Source: an uncultured Bacilli bacterium (GTDB taxonomy: Bacteria > Bacillota_I > Bacilli_A > RF39 > UBA660). From it: a DNA stretch of 61,025 nt. The translations under genes and the position numbers were made by a program. Positions within the stretch are counted from its first letter, which is position 1; each line of letters begins with the position of its first letter. This document shows, one piece after another, positions 1-8,786 of this stretch. Location: positions 1 to 61,025 of the forward strand of contig CAKOLG010000004.1 in the NCBI GenBank assembly GCA_934096175.1. The letters are read 5' to 3'. A model generated the notes under the pieces. It did no database searches. It saw nothing but the letters and a program-made list of their open reading frames with translations, and was not told where the DNA came from.

Positions 1-35
1 TTTATCTCGCAAATTAATTTTATCACATCTTTTTA

Positions 36-105
36 CAAAAGAAAAGAGTATTGAACTTTGTCAACACTCTGAAAAAAGTTACACAGTTAATTGTGTAACT
101 TTTCT
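36..105 (-). terminator. Tandem terminators after trxA
   Basis: Two hairpins follow one another in the minus direction. The first (about 75-104, stem AAAGTTACACA with its complement) overlaps the trxA stop and runs into six T. The second (45-70, ten-base stem with one G-U pair) is followed by a T-rich stretch. Both lie at the end of the cvpA-trxA transcript. Confidence 0.8.
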
Positions 106-397
106 ATTTCATAAATTCCTCTATTTCTTCCAAACTTTTATAACCAACACTCCTATTTTTTTCAACTCCATTTTCAAAAAATATTAATGTAGGTACACTC
201 ATTACTCCATATTTTACTGTTAAATCACTAAAAGCATCAATATCAACTTTTAAAACATTATGTTTTTCAGCAAGTTCCTCCAAAACAGGTTCCATCATCC
301 TACATGGTCCACACCAAACAGCTGAAAAGTCAACTATCCATTTTCCAGAATTAACAACTTCAGCAAATTTTTCTTCATTACCATAAATTTTCAACAT
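104..397 (-). CDS. trxA: Thioredoxin
   Basis: A 97-residue cytosolic thioredoxin that reduces protein disulfides through its WCGPC motif (Cys29 and Cys32); the cis-proline is in SVPT at residues 67-70. The start at 397 is preferred over an upstream in-frame ATG at 409 because GGTGATTAAA sits directly before it and the upstream ATG overlaps this site. Its ribosome binding site lies inside the end of cvpA, one base from the cvpA stop, so the two are probably translationally coupled. The length is slightly under the usual 103-108. No thioredoxin reductase is in the window, so its electron source is not visible here. Confidence 0.95.
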   Translation of the reverse strand: MLKIYGNEEKFAEVVNSGKWIVDFSAVWCGPCRMMEPVLEELAEKHNVLKVDIDAFSDLTVKYGVMSVPTLIFFENGVEKNRSVGYKSLEEIEEFMK

Positions 398-398
398 T

Positions 399-1148
399 TT
401 AATCACCATACTTTTCTAATAAAACATCAATATTTGGAATATCAATCTTTTCTTTTTCAACTAAAGTTTCAACATTTTCCTTCACAATAATATCATACTT
501 TAATAATATATCCAAAGCCTCATAATTATATACATCCTTGCTATTAATACTATCGTATTTTTTAGCAATACTTGAAATGTCATTCAAAGCATTTACCGTA
601 GGACCAAATGTATTTTTTAACACAGGCACATCCAATATATCATCTGCCAAAGACTTTTCCATTTCATAACCAGCCAAATTAGTACCAAATTTCACTACAA
701 AAATCAAAAAATATAAAATAACAATTGTCTCTATAAAACCAACTATAGCGCCCAATATTTTATTTGGTAAACCAAATAACAAAATAAAAGATAATAATCT
801 ATCAACTAAACCAGTTATTTTACAAACAATCTTAATCACTACCAATAATATTGTTAAAACTACTAAAAAAGCTATTAACTCATAAATTAAAATATTAATT
901 ACAGTTACGCCCTTAAAAACACCACCAAGTTTAAAAAAAGGACAATAAGTATACAAAAAAACCGAAACTGGATTTTTTAAAATATAAGCTCCTATAATTG
1001 CTGCAATAAGTCCTAAAAATCTTACACTGCTTTCTAAAAAGCCTTTCTTATATCCAGCTATGATTCCAATAACTAGAACAAATAAAATAACCAGATTTAC
1101 AATAGCCACTACCGGACTTGTAAAAGCTAAATTAAAAAGTATTTCCAT
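399..1148 (-). CDS. CvpA-family membrane protein
   Basis: A 249-residue protein with four hydrophobic segments in the first 165 residues and a charged cytosolic tail. The N-terminal GxIAGYKKGFLES pattern after the first helix is typical of the CvpA (colicin V production) family, and YshB of Bacillus subtilis lies in a similar place near rnhC. The molecular role of the family is unsettled; it has been linked to envelope stress and cell division. The start has a clear GGAGTGAT site and lies under a promoter shared back to back with rnhC. The last 80 residues (coiled, acidic) have no recognisable domain. Confidence 0.85.
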   Translation of the reverse strand: MEILFNLAFTSPVVAIVNLVILFVLVIGIIAGYKKGFLESSVRFLGLIAAIIGAYILKNPVSVFLYTYCPFFKLGGVFKGVTVINILIYELIAFLVVLTILLVVIKIVCKITGLVDRLLSFILLFGLPNKILGAIVGFIETIVILYFLIFVVKFGTNLAGYEMEKSLADDILDVPVLKNTFGPTVNALNDISSIAKKYDSINSKDVYNYEALDILLKYDIIVKENVETLVEKEKIDIPNIDVLLEKYGD

Positions 1149-1171
1149 GCTATCACTCCTACAGTAATTAT

Positions 1172-1200
1172 ATTATAATAATAGTGAAAATAAAAGTAAA
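1172..1200 (-). promoter_or_regulatory. Promoter of cvpA-trxA
   Basis: On the minus strand TTTACT, a 17-base spacer and TATAAT lie about 25 bases before the cvpA ATG, the expected arrangement for the housekeeping sigma factor. The rnhC promoter must overlap it on the other strand. Confidence 0.6.
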
Positions 1201-1229
1201 ATATGTTAAGATACATAAAGAGGTGTACT

Positions 1230-2183
1230 ATGAAAAACAATTTTAAACCAAGCACAATAGTTTTTAAAGTAAGTGATAATATTAAAGAACTAATGATAAA
1301 ACATTATGAACCTTTAAAATGTGATAAAACTCCACCATATGCCATATTTCAAGTTAAAGATTTTGATTGCGTAACTACTTTATACGAATCTGGTAAAGTT
1401 ATGTTTCAAGGAATAAGTGCTGATATCGAAGCAAGCTACTGGACTGAGCAAGAACGCGTATTAAACGGTAAAATTATCGATATTTCTACCAAAGCTAAAA
1501 AAGAAGAAACTAAAACATTTATAAATGATTCAAGCGTTGGCTCCGATGAAGTTGGTACAGGTGATTATTTTGGTCCATTAGTTGTAACTGCTTCATACGT
1601 TTCTAAAGAAAATTTCTCATTTTTACAAAACTTAGGTGTCAGAGACTCAAAAAAATTAACCGATGAAAAAATCTTAAAAATAGCCCCTGAAATAATCAAA
1701 CAAATTCCTCATACCACAATTATTTTAAGCAATCCAGAATATAATGAATACCACGCTAAAAACATTAACATGAACAAGATGAAAGCAATTCTTCACAATA
1801 AATGTTTACTTTCAGTTATAAAAAAAGACAATATTAATTACAAAAAAATTGTAGTTGATCAATTTGAAGAGCCAAAATATTACTATGCTCACTTATCTGA
1901 AGTGCCAGAAAAAGTAACAAATATTACCTTCATGACTAAAGCAGAAGACCAATGCTTATCTGTGGCTGCTTCATCTATCATTAGCAGATACAGATTCTTA
2001 CAAGAAATAAAAAGACTTAGTAAAGAATATAACATCGATTTACCATTAGGTGCTGGTTCTATCGTTGATGAAATCGGTGCCGATTTAGTAATAAAATATG
2101 GCCCAACCATCTTAAATAAAATTGCTAAAATAAACTTTAAAAACACTGAAAAAATAAAAGCCAAAATAACTGCGAACAATTAA
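1230..2183 (+). CDS. rnhC: Ribonuclease HIII
   Basis: Cleaves the RNA strand of RNA-DNA hybrids. The 317-residue protein has the N-terminal substrate-binding extension that separates HIII from HII (about residues 1-90) and then the catalytic fold: GSDEVGTGDYFGP (Asp106, Glu107), VRDSKKL, a VDQF aspartate near residue 210 and KAEDQCLSVAASSIISR with the last acidic ligand. The start at 1230 follows AGAGGTG by a normal spacing; an ATG 27 bases upstream has no such site. It is one of few plus-strand genes and ends in its own terminator, tail to tail with holA. The cvpA-trxA neighbourhood is like that of other Bacilli. Confidence 0.96.
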   Translation: MKNNFKPSTIVFKVSDNIKELMIKHYEPLKCDKTPPYAIFQVKDFDCVTTLYESGKVMFQGISADIEASYWTEQERVLNGKIIDISTKAKKEETKTFINDSSVGSDEVGTGDYFGPLVVTASYVSKENFSFLQNLGVRDSKKLTDEKILKIAPEIIKQIPHTTIILSNPEYNEYHAKNINMNKMKAILHNKCLLSVIKKDNINYKKIVVDQFEEPKYYYAHLSEVPEKVTNITFMTKAEDQCLSVAASSIISRYRFLQEIKRLSKEYNIDLPLGAGSIVDEIGADLVIKYGPTILNKIAKINFKNTEKIKAKITANN

Positions 2184-2196
2184 TTCGCATTTTTTA
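2171..2196 (+). terminator. Terminator of rnhC
   Basis: TGCGAA and TTCGCA form a six-base stem overlapping the rnhC stop codon and are followed by six T. Confidence 0.85.
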
Positions 2197-3156
2197 TTTA
2201 CACATATCTATAATAAACATTGTTAGTGCTAATTTATTACTAATTCGTCCACTTTTGATTCTATAATCAAAATCACATAACTTAACTAAATAGCCTTCCA
2301 ATTCACTTTCTTTAAAAGAATAACCATTATTAATAATTTTATCTATTTGAAAATCAAATCTTATTCCTAAAATTTCCATAATTTCTTTTTTACTTTTTTT
2401 CTTAATCATTTTTTTTGCAATAAGCATATTTCTAACTTCTTTAGCAATCATATTTAATAGCATTATTGGTTCAACTTTTTGCAACATTAAATCATCATAT
2501 ATTTGAAAAGCATCTTTAATATTCTTAGCTACAACTGCATCTATAAATTTAAAATTATTATCTTCTATATTTTTGCTAACAATTTCTACAACATCATCAA
2601 ATTTTACATTACATCCCTTACCATAATATAACTTAATTTTTTCTAATTCATTATATACTAAGTCATAATTATTATAACAATTATTAATAATGTAATAAAT
2701 CGTATTATAATCAATTTTATACCCACTTGCTTTCATCATTTTATCTACTTTATCATAAATATCTTTAGGTTTTAAATCATCAATATTAATCAAATTATAA
2801 TTATCTTTAATAATTTTAGATATTTTCTTTTTTCCATCAACATGGCCAAATAAAGTAAAAATAAGCACAGTATTTAAATTAGGTTCCTCTAAATATTTCA
2901 ACAATTGCTCATCTTTCTTAGAACCCTTATCTTCTTCATTTTTTTTATTAACTTTCGTTCCAAAAATATTAGCATTTCTAACCACAATATACTTTTTTTC
3001 TGCAAAAAACGAAAAATATGCAGCTTCTTCCAGTACATCATCCAATGATGAATTATTCAAATCATACGTAGTAAATGGATTATTATCAATAATTTTATTT
3101 AATTCTTCGTCTAATAATCTATAACTATTACTTGCAATTAAATAAACATTATTCAC
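2194..3156 (-). CDS. holA: DNA polymerase III delta subunit (clamp loader)
   Basis: A 320-residue protein of the HolA/YqeN family, which opens the sliding clamp as part of the clamp loader. It begins with the typical NVYLIAS strand followed by a delta-domain pattern (FFAEKKYIVVRNANIF, then VLIFTLFG). The C-terminal half carries the alpha-helical collar (VEPIMLLNMIAKEVRNMLIAK and SNKLALTMFIIDMCK). As in other divergent delta subunits the Walker residues are absent. The start is GTG, placed after an AGGTGATTTT site. In Bacillus the order is comEA-comEB-comEC-holA; here a cassette and a comEC remnant separate comEC from holA. Confidence 0.9.
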   Translation of the reverse strand: MNNVYLIASNSYRLLDEELNKIIDNNPFTTYDLNNSSLDDVLEEAAYFSFFAEKKYIVVRNANIFGTKVNKKNEEDKGSKKDEQLLKYLEEPNLNTVLIFTLFGHVDGKKKISKIIKDNYNLINIDDLKPKDIYDKVDKMMKASGYKIDYNTIYYIINNCYNNYDLVYNELEKIKLYYGKGCNVKFDDVVEIVSKNIEDNNFKFIDAVVAKNIKDAFQIYDDLMLQKVEPIMLLNMIAKEVRNMLIAKKMIKKKSKKEIMEILGIRFDFQIDKIINNGYSFKESELEGYLVKLCDFDYRIKSGRISNKLALTMFIIDMCK

Positions 3157-3187
3157 AAAATCACCTCTAAAAATAATTATAACACAA

Positions 3188-3213
3188 GAAAAAGAGTCAT
3201 CAAACTCTTTTTC
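3188..3213 (-). terminator. Hairpin upstream of holA
   Basis: A perfect ten-base stem (GAAAAAGAGT with its complement, six-base loop) lies between the comEC remnant and holA. In the minus direction it would end transcripts arriving from the inserted cassette. Confidence 0.65.
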
Positions 3214-3316
3214 AATTTATATAAAACATTATATAATGTTACTATATTTTATGGCTATATTTTATAAATGTTAATGCTTATTCAATATGAATCAATTATT
3301 TTTTTAAAAAAAAACG

Positions 3317-3928
3317 CTATGGTTTATAAGTTTTTATACTTAATTTTCCACTTCTTATTTTAAACATAACACTACCATCTATATCAGTCCTATAAATAAT
3401 AGAATCTTTTAAATTGTTTAAGACTTCGTCATTAGGATGTCCATATCGATTATTTTTCCCAACACTTATTATAGAATAGTTAGGTTTAACACAACTAATA
3501 AATTCTTTACTAGAACTAGTTTTACTTCCATGATGCCCTACCTTTAAAACATCAATATCACATATCTTATATTTTTCTATTATATTTTTTTCTACTAAAA
3601 CACTTGCATCACCTGTAAATAAAAATTTATAACTATCAAATTTAATATAAATAACACTTGAATTATCATTTTCATTATCATATTTATCATTATTTAAAAA
3701 CAATAATTTATTAGCGGTAATACTTAGCTCTTTTATACAACTGTCATATAAAATATCCTTTTTTTCTAATATATCAATTAAATTTAATTCTAATCCATTA
3801 TATTTACCACAATTAAATATTACTTTTTTAACTGTTATATTATTAACAACATAATTGCTATCACCCATATGGTCATAATCACCATGTGGTAACATAGGTT
3901 TATACATACACATAAAAAAACACATCAA
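3317..3928 (-). pseudogene. Truncated second copy of comEC 3' end
   Basis: About 188 residues match the C-terminal part of the metallo-beta-lactamase domain of the full ComEC encoded at 6012-8066. By hand alignment roughly two thirds are identical, and stretches such as IDVLKVGHHGSKTSSSKEF and YSIISVGKNNRYGHPN are unchanged. Similarity begins abruptly at HGDYDHMG (near base 3895). Everything upstream is missing: the membrane channel, the DUF4131 region and the first half of the MBL domain including DVGQGD. Residues before that point are unrelated and no good ribosome binding site is seen. The copy is therefore a remnant or recombination scar rather than a working gene. Its divergence from the local comEC argues against a very recent duplication. 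Confidence 0.85.
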
Positions 3929-3960
3929 AAAAAAGAATAATTAATTTGCAAATTATTCTT
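3926..3960 (-). terminator. Terminator of the transglutaminase-like gene
   Basis: A ten-base stem (AAGAATAATT with its complement) followed in the minus direction by eight T lies just after the stop codon at 3962 and separates the gene from the comEC remnant. Confidence 0.85.
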
Positions 3961-3961
3961 C

Positions 3962-5047
3962 TTAATATTTTTTTTGAGATCTGTAAATAGGTCTTTTTTG
4001 GTATACAAATTTTGATTGATAATTAATATTATCAATATCCTCTTCAGAGATAACTCCATCATCATAAATAAATATTGATTGGGGATCATGATGTCCAATA
4101 GCATTAGCAGTCTTCTGGCCAAACAATAAATATTTTCTTGTGAAGGATAATCCTATTAAACCTTCTTCACTCATATTTTCATTTCTTGTAATTGACCATG
4201 TGTTATCAAAATAATAATACTTCCCATCAATTAATACTTTATTCCAAACATGACTGCATCCATATACTGATTCAACTTCTACATCAACTTGAGGATTATT
4301 CAATAATAAGGTCGATGCATTAGCTATTCCCATACATACTCCATTATTATCATTTATTACTGTTTCAACAAGTCCACTTTTACTTCTATAGTCATTATAT
4401 TCAGGAAAATCTGGTGTAATAAAAGTTCCTTTTGAGGATACAGATTCATATCCATCTATATATTGTGTTTGACTTTGTATATAATCAGAAATAAGTGCAA
4501 CCTTTTCTTTCTCGTTTTTACAATTAAATTTTGATAATTCTTCAATTTTTCTGGAAATACTAACATAATCATCATAAGATAACTTTTTATTTCCATTAAT
4601 ACTTGTAGGATTAAGATAATTTGATTGAGTATTGTTTATAAGAAAACAATATGTTTCTATTGAATCATTAAATTTGACACCCCACATCAAATAATTCAGA
4701 GGAATAGTTAAATTAATATTCCTCAAAATAGTTAAATCAATATATTCTCTATCTTTTCTTAATGAATCATCCATTAAAAAAGTTTTATTTATTATTCTTC
4801 TTTTTAAGATTTTATCAATAAATATGACACTTTCAAAATCCTTAAATTTTAATTGAATTTCCTTATCATGATCCAAAAGTTCAATTAATTTATCCATACT
4901 AGCTGATAAATCATATATACTAATTACTATTGCATTTATTTGATTTGTATCTATATTATTTCCTGCAATATCACTATAACTATAATCCTTTTTAATTAAT
5001 AACTTATCATTGCTAATACCTGGCCTTCTTCTAGGTAATTCAACCAT
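3962..5047 (-). CDS. Transglutaminase-like (papain-fold) protein
   Basis: A 361-residue protein of unknown target. The C-terminal third has the transglutaminase-like triad: Cys238 in GVCMGIA, His266 in SHVWNKV and Asp281 in YYFDNTW. The family contains peptidases and cross-linking enzymes, so the reaction cannot be told. The first 180 residues are charged with no clear domain and no signal peptide or membrane segment, so a cytosolic protein is expected. The start follows a strong GGGGGGTG site. It has its own probable promoter (TTGATT, 17 bases, TAATAT near 5078-5106) and its own terminator, and lies in the cassette inserted between comEC and holA. The ancestry appears accessory rather than core. 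Confidence 0.75.
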   Translation of the reverse strand: MVELPRRRPGISNDKLLIKKDYSYSDIAGNNIDTNQINAIVISIYDLSASMDKLIELLDHDKEIQLKFKDFESVIFIDKILKRRIINKTFLMDDSLRKDREYIDLTILRNINLTIPLNYLMWGVKFNDSIETYCFLINNTQSNYLNPTSINGNKKLSYDDYVSISRKIEELSKFNCKNEKEKVALISDYIQSQTQYIDGYESVSSKGTFITPDFPEYNDYRSKSGLVETVINDNNGVCMGIANASTLLLNNPQVDVEVESVYGCSHVWNKVLIDGKYYYFDNTWSITRNENMSEEGLIGLSFTRKYLLFGQKTANAIGHHDPQSIFIYDDGVISEEDIDNINYQSKFVYQKRPIYRSQKKY

Positions 5048-5107
5048 ACTTGCACCCCCCTTTTTTAATGGCTAATATATTATCACATTATTAAATAAAA
5101 ATCAAGA

Positions 5108-6000
5108 TCACACTAATTCATATTCTCTAACAACGATCCTCTCATCTGAGCAATATTCTATAACAAATTTGTTTTCCCTCTTACAAATTAAAATACCCAT
5201 AGTATTATTGTTACTTATTTCTTTTATATTTTTATCTATGTAATTCATATACTTTTGAACCTGTGAAATATATTCAACTTTAAATTGGGTAACTTTTAAT
5301 TCAATTACTACATAACAATTAAACTTTATATTAAATAATAACAAATCTATATAATGATTTCTATCACCTATTTTTATTTTATATTCACTACCTATAAAAC
5401 TAAATGAATTACCAAGTTCTCTCATAAATGATTCTATATCTTCAAATATTAAATTATGTAATACTTTCTCAGTAACTATTTCAATATTATTTTTATTTCT
5501 AATTATTATAGGATTAGGGACTAAATCTTTCACTTCAATTTCATCAGCAAGTATTAATTTGTTTTTAGTTTCATTAGGTAATCTTTCATATTCCTTGTTT
5601 CTAATTATTTCTCTTAATTCTCTTTTAGATAAATTTCTTTCATATGCAATATTAATATAATATATCAATTCATTTTCATCTTTAATAGATAATAATTCAG
5701 AATAATGGCTCCAAGACAATTTGGTCGCCAGTGGCGAGACCGTTTTTCATCTTTAAATATTCTATAATATTGTCTAATACGTCTCAATGTTCTCTCATTA
5801 TACTTTTTTCCCAACTCAACAGCCAGTCTAATTGAATAATCATTTAAAATATTATCTCCATACTTACTACCAGCTTCATCCAACAATTTACCAACCTCAA
5901 AATATGTAATAACTTTATGCCTTTCCTTTGAATAATCTTTTACTTTTGAATATATTTCATTATCAATTAATTTGTTTTTTATCTCATTGTAATAATTCAT
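5108..6000 (-). pseudogene. DUF1016/YhcG-family PD-(D/E)XK nuclease, frameshifted
   Basis: Two adjacent frames together make one DUF1016 protein of about 300 residues. Bases 5745-6000 encode the N-terminal helical domain, ending in ERTLRRIRQYYRIFKDEK. The other frame resumes as TVSPLATKLSWSHYSELL, the family's usual next segment, and continues through the nuclease core (HYIDLLLFN, then CYVVIELKVTQFK with the E-x-K). The switch lies in a run of five A at about 5742-5747: adding one A would restore a single frame. The downstream frame has no ATG near its start; its first possible start is a TTG inside the conserved LSWSHY. Family members occur in mobile and defence contexts. A sequencing error is the main alternative to a true pseudogene. 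Confidence 0.8.
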
Positions 6001-6011
6001 ATTACTCCTTC

Positions 6012-8066
6012 CTACGGACTACAAGTTTCTTTTTTTAACTTATTACTTTTGATTTTAAACATAATACTACCATCTTCATCTGTTCTATATATTTTTGTGT
6101 TTGCTAAATTATTTAATACTTCTCTATTTGGATGACCATATCTATTATTCTTACCAACACTAATAATAGAATATTTAGGAGTAATCACATTTATAAATTC
6201 TTTACTACTACTTGTTTTAGATCCATGATGCCCCACTTTTAATACATCAATATTTGATAAGTTATACTTTTGTAATATTTCTTTTTCCTTTTCTATTCCA
6301 GCATCCCCCATTAATAAAAACTTATAATCATATATTTTGGTATATATTACATTTGAATTGTCATTTTCATTATCATATTCTTTTGTTTGTAAGAAATAAA
6401 AATTGTTATTATTAATGGTTAAACTTTTAATACAAGAAAAATATTTAATATGTTTTTTCTCTAATTCTCTGATTAAGTTTTTCTCTAAAACGTTATAAGA
6501 TCCACAATTAAAAATTACATTTTCTACTTTAAAATTATTAATTAAGTTAATTGCTTCTCCCATATGATCGTAATCACCATGTGTTAAAATCATAAAATCA
6601 ATTTTTCTTATTCCTTGAGCCTTTAAAAAAGTAATAATACTTTCGCTAACATTATATGAATTATTATACTTACCAAAATCATTCTTTCCACCAGTATCTA
6701 TTAAAATAACCTCTTTTCGATATGGCGTGATTACTAAAGAAGCATCACCCTGTCCAACATCAAAAAAAGAAATATAGGCACTATCATCAAAATATGGTTT
6801 TAAATAATTAACTAACAACATTAAGATTAAAATAACAATCATTTTATATTTCTTATAACCAAAAATAATTATTAAAAATATGTAAAAAATTACAACTTGA
6901 ATTACATTAAAAGACATATAAACTTTAAAAAATTCTATATCATTAAAAAAATCACAACTTTTATTTAAAACTAAAATCATAAAATCAAAAAAAGAAATTA
7001 AAAAAGGAAAGAACAAACACAAAATTGCTAATGGATAAATAACCATGCTAATTAACGGAATATAAAACATATTATAAGCAACACTTAAAATATTTATAGT
7101 ATAAAAACTATATAAACTAATTGGTAGACTAAATAAAAAACATATCAAACTAAGCTTTAAAGCCATTAAAAATTTACTACTAGATTTAATAAAATTTTCA
7201 CAATACAAGATTCCACCAACCGTTAAAATAGAATATAAAAATCCTATATCAAAAATTATAAATGGTTCTACTAATACAAGGGAAAAAATCGTTAATAATA
7301 ACACATATATTTGTTTAACATTAAACTCAAACATTTTAAATAAATTGTTTAAAATAAAAAATACAATGCATCTTTTAATCGAAGATGGAAAACCAACTAA
7401 CATTCCATAAAATATTAATATTAAAAATAATAGAAAATATTTTAGCTTCTTATTTACTCTTTTTAACATCTTTAAAATAATCTTACTAAGAACTCCTATA
7501 TGCATTCCTGAAAGCGCGAATAAATGTGCTATACCAATATTCTGGTAATTAGTATAATCATCATCTGTTAAATAATTTTTATTACCTAAAATAAAAGCTA
7601 ATAAATATCCACTATCATCAATTTTTTCTATTCTTTTAGTTAAATAATTTTTTATTCTATAACCAAAATTTTCTTTTTTAATAACTTCGTAAGAATCAAT
7701 ATCTAATAACCAATAAACTCCTTTACTGCTTAAATAATTACGATAATTAAAATTATTTGGTACAGTATTATTGCTGGGAGTTTTTAACTGACCCTTTACT
7801 CTCAAAGTTACACCATATAAAAATTCTTCATCTATCATATTACTATAATACGTTCCAACAATTTTTTCCTCACCTAATAACGTAAAAACCACTTTTTCAT
7901 CTTTCTTATCATAATTAATAACTTTTACTATAAATTCTGTTTCATCGCCTTGATAAAGAGAATTATGTTGCAAAATAAACAAATAAAATACTAAATACAT
8001 AATAAGAAAAAAAAATAAAATAATATAAAATTTTTTAGAGTTTAATATTATTCTTAATTTTTTCAT
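6012..8066 (-). CDS. comEC: ComEC DNA uptake channel/nuclease-like protein
   Basis: The membrane channel that carries single-stranded DNA into the cytoplasm in natural transformation; 684 residues. An N-terminal membrane anchor and a DUF4131/OB-like part are followed by the ComEC_N channel with FALSGMHIGVL and about eight membrane segments. A C-terminal metallo-beta-lactamase domain has DVGQGD, LTHGDYDHMG and GDA, with HHGSKTSS. The start is placed at 8066 (MKKLRIIL), overlapping comEA by 32 bases; two alternative starts lie up to 21 bases upstream. The gene looks intact, so uptake capacity is plausible, although comGA and the uptake pilus are not in this window. The DUF1016 gene begins 11 bases downstream. 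Confidence 0.93.
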   Translation of the reverse strand: MKKLRIILNSKKFYIILFFFLIMYLVFYLFILQHNSLYQGDETEFIVKVINYDKKDEKVVFTLLGEEKIVGTYYSNMIDEEFLYGVTLRVKGQLKTPSNNTVPNNFNYRNYLSSKGVYWLLDIDSYEVIKKENFGYRIKNYLTKRIEKIDDSGYLLAFILGNKNYLTDDDYTNYQNIGIAHLFALSGMHIGVLSKIILKMLKRVNKKLKYFLLFLILIFYGMLVGFPSSIKRCIVFFILNNLFKMFEFNVKQIYVLLLTIFSLVLVEPFIIFDIGFLYSILTVGGILYCENFIKSSSKFLMALKLSLICFLFSLPISLYSFYTINILSVAYNMFYIPLISMVIYPLAILCLFFPFLISFFDFMILVLNKSCDFFNDIEFFKVYMSFNVIQVVIFYIFLIIIFGYKKYKMIVILILMLLVNYLKPYFDDSAYISFFDVGQGDASLVITPYRKEVILIDTGGKNDFGKYNNSYNVSESIITFLKAQGIRKIDFMILTHGDYDHMGEAINLINNFKVENVIFNCGSYNVLEKNLIRELEKKHIKYFSCIKSLTINNNNFYFLQTKEYDNENDNSNVIYTKIYDYKFLLMGDAGIEKEKEILQKYNLSNIDVLKVGHHGSKTSSSKEFINVITPKYSIISVGKNNRYGHPNREVLNNLANTKIYRTDEDGSIMFKIKSNKLKKETCSP

Positions 8067-8730
8067 ATAAAGACTCACTAATACCATTCACATTTTTTAT
8101 ATCTTCTATTTTTTCAAATTTTCCATGCGTAGTTCTATATTCTATTATAGCAGTAGCTTTTGCTTCCCCAATGCCGTTTAATTCCATAAGTTTTTCTTTA
8201 CTTGCTTCATTAATTGAAATTTTACCATCTAAAATTTCCTCATTTTTATTTTCTTTATCCGTAATAATAATACTAGAACCATTTTTTACACACGAATCAA
8301 TATTTTTAACTGAACATTCACATTCATCATCTATTACTTGGCTTTTTTCAAGTTTCGTAACCTCAGTCTTAGTATAAATATAAATTATCATTTCTGCTTC
8401 TAATTTCTTACTTAAATTAAGATATTTGGTTGATGCATTACTTTTTAAACCATCAGCCATCACAACCACATCATTAACAATATTATTATCGCAGGCTTGA
8501 TAAACCCCAGGGTTATTTACTGCACCCTTTATATCTACATAAAAACACTCAGGTTCTACCACATCTAAAACTTGTTCCTCTTCTATAGATGTAGGTTTAA
8601 TCGCCTTCTCCGCTCCATCAATTTTATCGTTTTTAAATAACAAAGTACCCAAAAAAGCCCCAATTAACAATAGTAATCCTAAAACTACTCCTTTATAAAT
8701 ATAATTTAAATTAGTCCTAAAAAAATTCAT
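8035..8730 (-). CDS. comEA: ComEA competence DNA receptor
   Basis: A 231-residue membrane-anchored DNA-binding protein that hands DNA to ComEC. One N-terminal membrane helix (about residues 11-30) is followed by an acidic linker and an SLBB-like domain (CFYVDIKGAVNNPGVYQ). After a second linker comes a C-terminal pair of helix-hairpin-helix motifs (INEASKEKLMELNGIGEAKA and VNGISESLYEKI). This is the family's standard layout and length. The AGGAGATG site fits the ATG. It overlaps comEC and is probably translated with it. comEB, usually between the two in Bacillus, is absent. Confidence 0.93.
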   Translation of the reverse strand: MNFFRTNLNYIYKGVVLGLLLLIGAFLGTLLFKNDKIDGAEKAIKPTSIEEEQVLDVVEPECFYVDIKGAVNNPGVYQACDNNIVNDVVVMADGLKSNASTKYLNLSKKLEAEMIIYIYTKTEVTKLEKSQVIDDECECSVKNIDSCVKNGSSIIITDKENKNEEILDGKISINEASKEKLMELNGIGEAKATAIIEYRTTHGKFEKIEDIKNVNGISESLYEKIKNNIKL

Positions 8731-8786
8731 ATATGCATCTCCTCTATTAAATATTTTAAAGATTATATATGAATATCCTTTTATTT

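Noticed and set aside
1889..2179. Open frames opposite rnhC and many others opposite larger genes
   Set aside because: They lie inside well-supported genes on the other strand, lack ribosome sites and match nothing known. Treated as shadows.
3317..3928. Stand-alone MBL-fold hydrolase gene
   Set aside because: It lacks the first half of the MBL domain (DVGQGD and the early strands), has no clear start signal, and similarity to ComEC begins abruptly. Treated as a remnant.
5735..5760. Programmed -1 frameshift in the DUF1016 gene
   Set aside because: The A run is not in the X-XXY-YYZ phase needed for slippage in the reading frame, and no stimulatory structure is evident. A simple indel is more likely.
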